Shown: piece after piece, positions 61,047-64,000 of the stretch
How positions within the stretch are numbered: the first letter of the stretch is position 1
Layout: each line of letters opens with the position of its first letter
Assembly (NCBI RefSeq): GCF_005117025.1
Contig: NZ_SWCO01000003.1
Coordinates: 211,687 to 275,686 of the forward strand
Reading direction: 5' to 3'
Length of the DNA: 64,000 bases
DNA from: Alteromonas portus
GTDB lineage: Bacteria > Pseudomonadota > Gammaproteobacteria > Enterobacterales > Alteromonadaceae
Notes under the pieces: model-generated
What the model saw: the letters and a program-made list of their open reading frames with translations, nothing else
The model's database searches: none
What the model was told of the DNA's origin: nothing
Made by a program: the position numbers and the translations under genes

Positions 61047-63164
61047 TTAAACGTCGTGTACCTTTTCAAATACGTTAAATTCTGAAAGCGTGTGTTGATA
61101 TTTACGCTTAGTTTCGCGAATAACAAACGGGATCTCAACCGGCTCTCCAACCCGTTTAAAATTATTGCCTAGCGCGTTCTCTAACGCTTGAGTAGAACTA
61201 AGTGTTTCACCATTCTCGTCTTTATAGCCACCCAACCACTCGCTTTTCTCTGTATATTCTTCTAACCAAGTGAAAGGGCTGGCAACAATAAGTAGGCCGC
61301 CCTTGTTTAAGCGTTTTGTCATATCAACAAGTACTTTTTTCGGGCTGTACACTCTATCAATCAAGTTACCCATAAAAATAAGATCGTATCCCGTAAACTG
61401 AGGCTTCAAGTTACACGCATCGCCTTGTGCAAAAGCAACCTTTTCCGCGCTTTCCGCTAGCCCTAACGACGACAGTTTACGCGCCTTAAACGACGTTAAT
61501 TCACCTTCTTCAATCAGGTTATAGCGAATTTCACCCCGTTCTTGCATATCAAACGCTGTTTTAATGAAGCGAGCAGAAAAATCAATGCCATCAACGTGGT
61601 CGAAGTGCTTGGCAAGTTCAAACGTTGAACGACCCACAGCGCAGCCTAAATCTAACGCTTTAGCATGCTGTCGCCCTTTCATAGCGTCAATACAAAACTG
61701 TGCACTGGCTTTAGCAAAATTAGGCACGCCGTAGTACTCGTCACCGTAGTGAAACTCACTATATTGCGACACCTGTGTATCGCTCTCATAATCAAAATCG
61801 TTCACTGCTATAACTCGCTTTCCTTGAACATATCTAAACCCGGCATGCTGAAAGAAATGACGCCTAAATGCGTAACGACTGTCTTTCATTGCCTCGTTGC
61901 CTGTAGAAACCCAGCTACCTCCTTTAATGAGGTTATGCTTATTATCATATGTCGGCGTAGTAAAGTCGTCGTACAAAGGGTGCACCTTAAAACCTTCAAA
62001 CGGATAGATAGGTGTTTCTGTCCATTGCCATACGTTGCCAACGACATCATAAAACTCGCCGGACTTATTTACATTAACAGGTTCACTCGACGCAAATTTT
62101 TGCAGCGCTACGTTGAATCCTTCGCCATATACGGTTTGTGTTATACCAGCCTGCTGACGTAACGCTTGCCATTCATTTTCAGTAGGAAGACGAATAAGCT
62201 CACCCGTTTTTTCACTCAAGTAATTACAAAATGCTTTCGCTTCATGATAATTCACATCAACTGGCCAATCTAAAGGCAATGGATGCTCTTCAAGCATACT
62301 GCGATACGCATAGTCTTCGCCCTTTTTTATCCAAAAGACAGGTTGCTGAGCCTGTGTATATTCACGCCACTTACTGCCTTCAGCCTCCCAGTATTTTGCG
62401 TTGTTATAGCCGCCGTCTTGCACAAACGATAAATACTCACCATTACTTACAAGAAATTTAGACGCACTAAACTCGCTAACGGATTCTTGCTGAGCACCAT
62501 ATTCATTGTCCCAACCGTAATAAGCACTGTCCCACGCTTTGTCGTTTATTACTTTCTGCGCCGGAACAGGCACTAAAACATTGGCCTCTAACGCTTTAGC
62601 ATTAGTTTGCATAGTGTTACATGCAGGCCATTCTGAGCTGGGGCGCACCGATGCAATGGGTAACTGTCTAATTAGAACCGATGAGGTTTCTAAATGAATA
62701 CGTTCATGCTCTATTCCCATTACAACGGGCCACATTGGGCTTTCCCAGTCAATAGGCATGCTGAAAGACATGGTATCTATTAAATCGCATACCAATGTGC
62801 GTACTTGATTACGATATTGACGCACCTCTTCCACCTGCGGCCAGTCGTAATTTGCGTCATTGAGATCATCCCAACTCATCTCATCAACACCAATGGCAAA
62901 TAGCGATTCAAATTTTGGGTTAATGCGTTCGTTTATTGCTTTAGAAAGTACTAATTTATTAATAAAGAAAGTAGCAGTATGACCAAAATAGAAAATTAAC
63001 GGATGGCGCAATTTTTCAGGTCGCTGATAAAAGACGTCATCGTTGGCAAGGCAAGAGAAAAGTGATTCATATGTATTGAAGGAATCGAGGAAATAAGCCT
63101 TTATTTCCTGTCTTTTTTGATCAACGGTTCCATCCCGTAAATTAAGTGTGGGCATTGCCTGCAT
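61047..63164 (-). CDS. ovoA: Ovothiol A synthase OvoA (5-histidylcysteine sulfoxide synthase)
   Basis: 705 aa from ATG 63164 (AGAGGAC upstream; the frame is open to 63227). An N-terminal DinB-like iron-binding domain carries H153xxxH157xE159 (GIEHERIHLE). A formylglycine-generating-enzyme-like domain (about 220-450; DYAYRSMLEEHPLPLDWPV, NLIKGGSWVSTGNEAMKD) follows, and a C-terminal SAM methyltransferase (ALDLGCAVGRSTFELA). This three-domain order is typical of OvoA, which couples cysteine to histidine and methylates the thiol-histidine. Ovothiol is an antioxidant. Confidence 0.92.
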   Translation of the reverse strand: MQAMPTLNLRDGTVDQKRQEIKAYFLDSFNTYESLFSCLANDDVFYQRPEKLRHPLIFYFGHTATFFINKLVLSKAINERINPKFESLFAIGVDEMSWDDLNDANYDWPQVEEVRQYRNQVRTLVCDLIDTMSFSMPIDWESPMWPVVMGIEHERIHLETSSVLIRQLPIASVRPSSEWPACNTMQTNAKALEANVLVPVPAQKVINDKAWDSAYYGWDNEYGAQQESVSEFSASKFLVSNGEYLSFVQDGGYNNAKYWEAEGSKWREYTQAQQPVFWIKKGEDYAYRSMLEEHPLPLDWPVDVNYHEAKAFCNYLSEKTGELIRLPTENEWQALRQQAGITQTVYGEGFNVALQKFASSEPVNVNKSGEFYDVVGNVWQWTETPIYPFEGFKVHPLYDDFTTPTYDNKHNLIKGGSWVSTGNEAMKDSRYAFRRHFFQHAGFRYVQGKRVIAVNDFDYESDTQVSQYSEFHYGDEYYGVPNFAKASAQFCIDAMKGRQHAKALDLGCAVGRSTFELAKHFDHVDGIDFSARFIKTAFDMQERGEIRYNLIEEGELTSFKARKLSSLGLAESAEKVAFAQGDACNLKPQFTGYDLIFMGNLIDRVYSPKKVLVDMTKRLNKGGLLIVASPFTWLEEYTEKSEWLGGYKDENGETLSSTQALENALGNNFKRVGEPVEIPFVIRETKRKYQHTLSEFNVFEKVHDV

Positions 63165-63384
63165 AATGTCCTCTCGAATTCTTTTTATAACCACCAACTG
63201 CGTAGGACCAGCGAAACGTGCAAGCACGAATGACGCTTTTAAATGCCGTAATAATTTCAGTTGATTATTAACCTTTTTATTTATATCAAGCTTTTGTGAA
63301 TAAAGCGCGACACAGATAGGTTTTTATGAAATGTTCTGTAATTACAAGATACAGACAGGAAGAGATCAGAAAATATTTCAAACA

Positions 63385-63414
63385 TAAAAAAACCCGCAAC
63401 TAAGTGCGGGTTTT
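63385..63414 (-). terminator. Terminator of the left tRNA-Ser
   Basis: AACCCGCA/TGCGGGTT hairpin; on the minus strand it is followed by seven T. Confidence 0.9.
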
Positions 63415-63421
63415 CGTAATA

Positions 63422-63513
63422 TGGCGGAGAGTGAGGGATTCGAACCCCCGGTGGGTTTGACCCCACGTCTGATTTCAAGTCAGGTGCATTAAACCGGGCT
63501 CTGCCAACTCTCC
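63422..63513 (-). tRNA. tRNA-Ser(UGA), copy 1
   Basis: 92 nt with CCA encoded; acceptor GGAGAGT, anticodon loop CTTGAAA (UGA) on a CTGA stem, long variable arm GTGGGGTCAAACCCAC, T-loop GTTCGAA. Confidence 0.97.
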
Positions 63514-63526
63514 TGAAGTGACGCTT

Positions 63527-63554
63527 ATCTTAATGATTTACGTCACGCTGTAAA
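63527..63554 (-). promoter_or_regulatory. Promoter of tRNA-Ser copy 1
   Basis: On the minus strand TTTACA, 16-nt spacer, TAAGAT, 13 nt before the tRNA. Confidence 0.7.
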
Positions 63555-63862
63555 GCACTAATTTCAATTAAATCAATCAACTGGTGAAATATTCACCTTT
63601 TCGCAAGAATAATAACCATCTTTATATCAAATGCTCTGGGTTCTCATTATTTTAAAACGCTTCTAGCCGTAAACTCTTACAAATGAACGTAAAAACACTT
63701 AGCGTAGGTTTGTACAACGATTGAAGTTCTCACTAGGTCTCTATACACAGCGACAGATCATGAAGCCAATAGCAACTATGCTCATCTGGCTTTGAATGAT
63801 GTGATCATGTGCGGATTAAATATTTGGAAATACCCGAATTTTAAAGCGAGTAAATTTAGCCC
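63555..63862. other. Spacer between the two tRNA-Ser genes
   Basis: About 310 nt without a gene I can support; AT-rich, no strong hairpin. It may hold upstream activating sequence for copy 1. Confidence 0.5.
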
Positions 63863-63863
63863 A

Positions 63864-63893
63864 TAAAAAAACCCGCAACAATGTGCGGGTTTT
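63864..63893 (-). terminator. Terminator of the right tRNA-Ser
   Basis: Near-identical to the terminator of copy 1 (ACCCGCA/TGCGGGT stem, loop one base different), followed by seven T on the minus strand. Confidence 0.9.
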
Positions 63894-63900
63894 CATAATA

Positions 63901-63992
63901 TGGCGGAGAGTGAGGGATTCGAACCCCCGGTGGGTTTGACCCCACGTCTGATTTCAAGTCAGGTGCATTAAACCGGGCTCTGCCAACTCTCC
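63901..63992 (-). tRNA. tRNA-Ser(UGA), copy 2
   Basis: 92 nt, same sequence as copy 1 over the whole gene. The same terminator type and the first bases upstream (GAAGTG) are also shared, so the copies are a recent tandem duplication or are kept alike by gene conversion. Confidence 0.97.
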
Positions 63993-64000
63993 TGAAGTGC

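Overview
The window looks like a chromosomal segment of a marine gammaproteobacterium close to Alteromonas. The basis is the ccoNOQP-ccoHIS-fnr-uspE-ttcA gene order, the uvrY-uvrC-pgsA-tRNA(Gly-Cys-Leu) block, an ovothiol synthase and a PEP-CTERM-like sorting tail. The genus is an inference from family knowledge, because no search was possible.

Left chromosomal arm (1-17398). The cbb3 oxidase operon (ccoN 3' end, ccoO, ccoQ, ccoP) is followed by its assembly genes ccoH, ccoI, ccoS and a TauE/DsbD-like membrane protein, then fnr and a uspE-type gene with a well-placed FNR box. Next come ttcA and a patatin-like lipase. A leftward series follows: DUF2987 protein, Bax-like glucosaminidase, membrane protein, LysE exporter, cobB sirtuin, sseA, tpx and a DTW-domain tRNA modifier. 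A secreted protein with a PEP-CTERM-like tail ends the arm.

Prophage (17399-54633, about 37 kb). An apparently complete lambda-like, cos-type siphovirus sits in the 3' end of tRNA-Leu(UAA). A 57-bp direct repeat marks attL and attR. It is organised like an inverted lambda. A rightward repressor gene and a leftward cro-like gene flank a three-site operator with a clear promoter. A second operator/promoter region at about 48.1-48.2 kb drives the rightward early genes (HD phosphohydrolase, DUF2303, many small unknowns, DUF4224, integrase). The leftward arm runs cro, small genes, O/P-like replication genes, a Q-like antiterminator, a late promoter followed by two tandem terminators, lysis genes, terminase, head, tail and four large tail-fibre/spike genes. 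Notable points are a protease-capsid fusion with a good internal start site, a probable -1 frameshift (AAACCCC) joining the G- and T-like tail chaperones, an integrase with Lys in place of the HxxR arginine, and a three-gene membrane/secreted cassette between the repressor gene and the second operator.

Right chromosomal arm (54577-64000). The interrupted locus is the conserved uvrY-uvrC-pgsA-tRNA-Gly-tRNA-Cys-tRNA-Leu block, all leftward; the tRNA-Leu is intact because the phage repeat restores its 3' end. Further right are a pirin, a MalY/PatB-type PLP enzyme with unusual insertions, ovoA, and two near-identical tRNA-Ser(UGA) genes, each with its own terminator.
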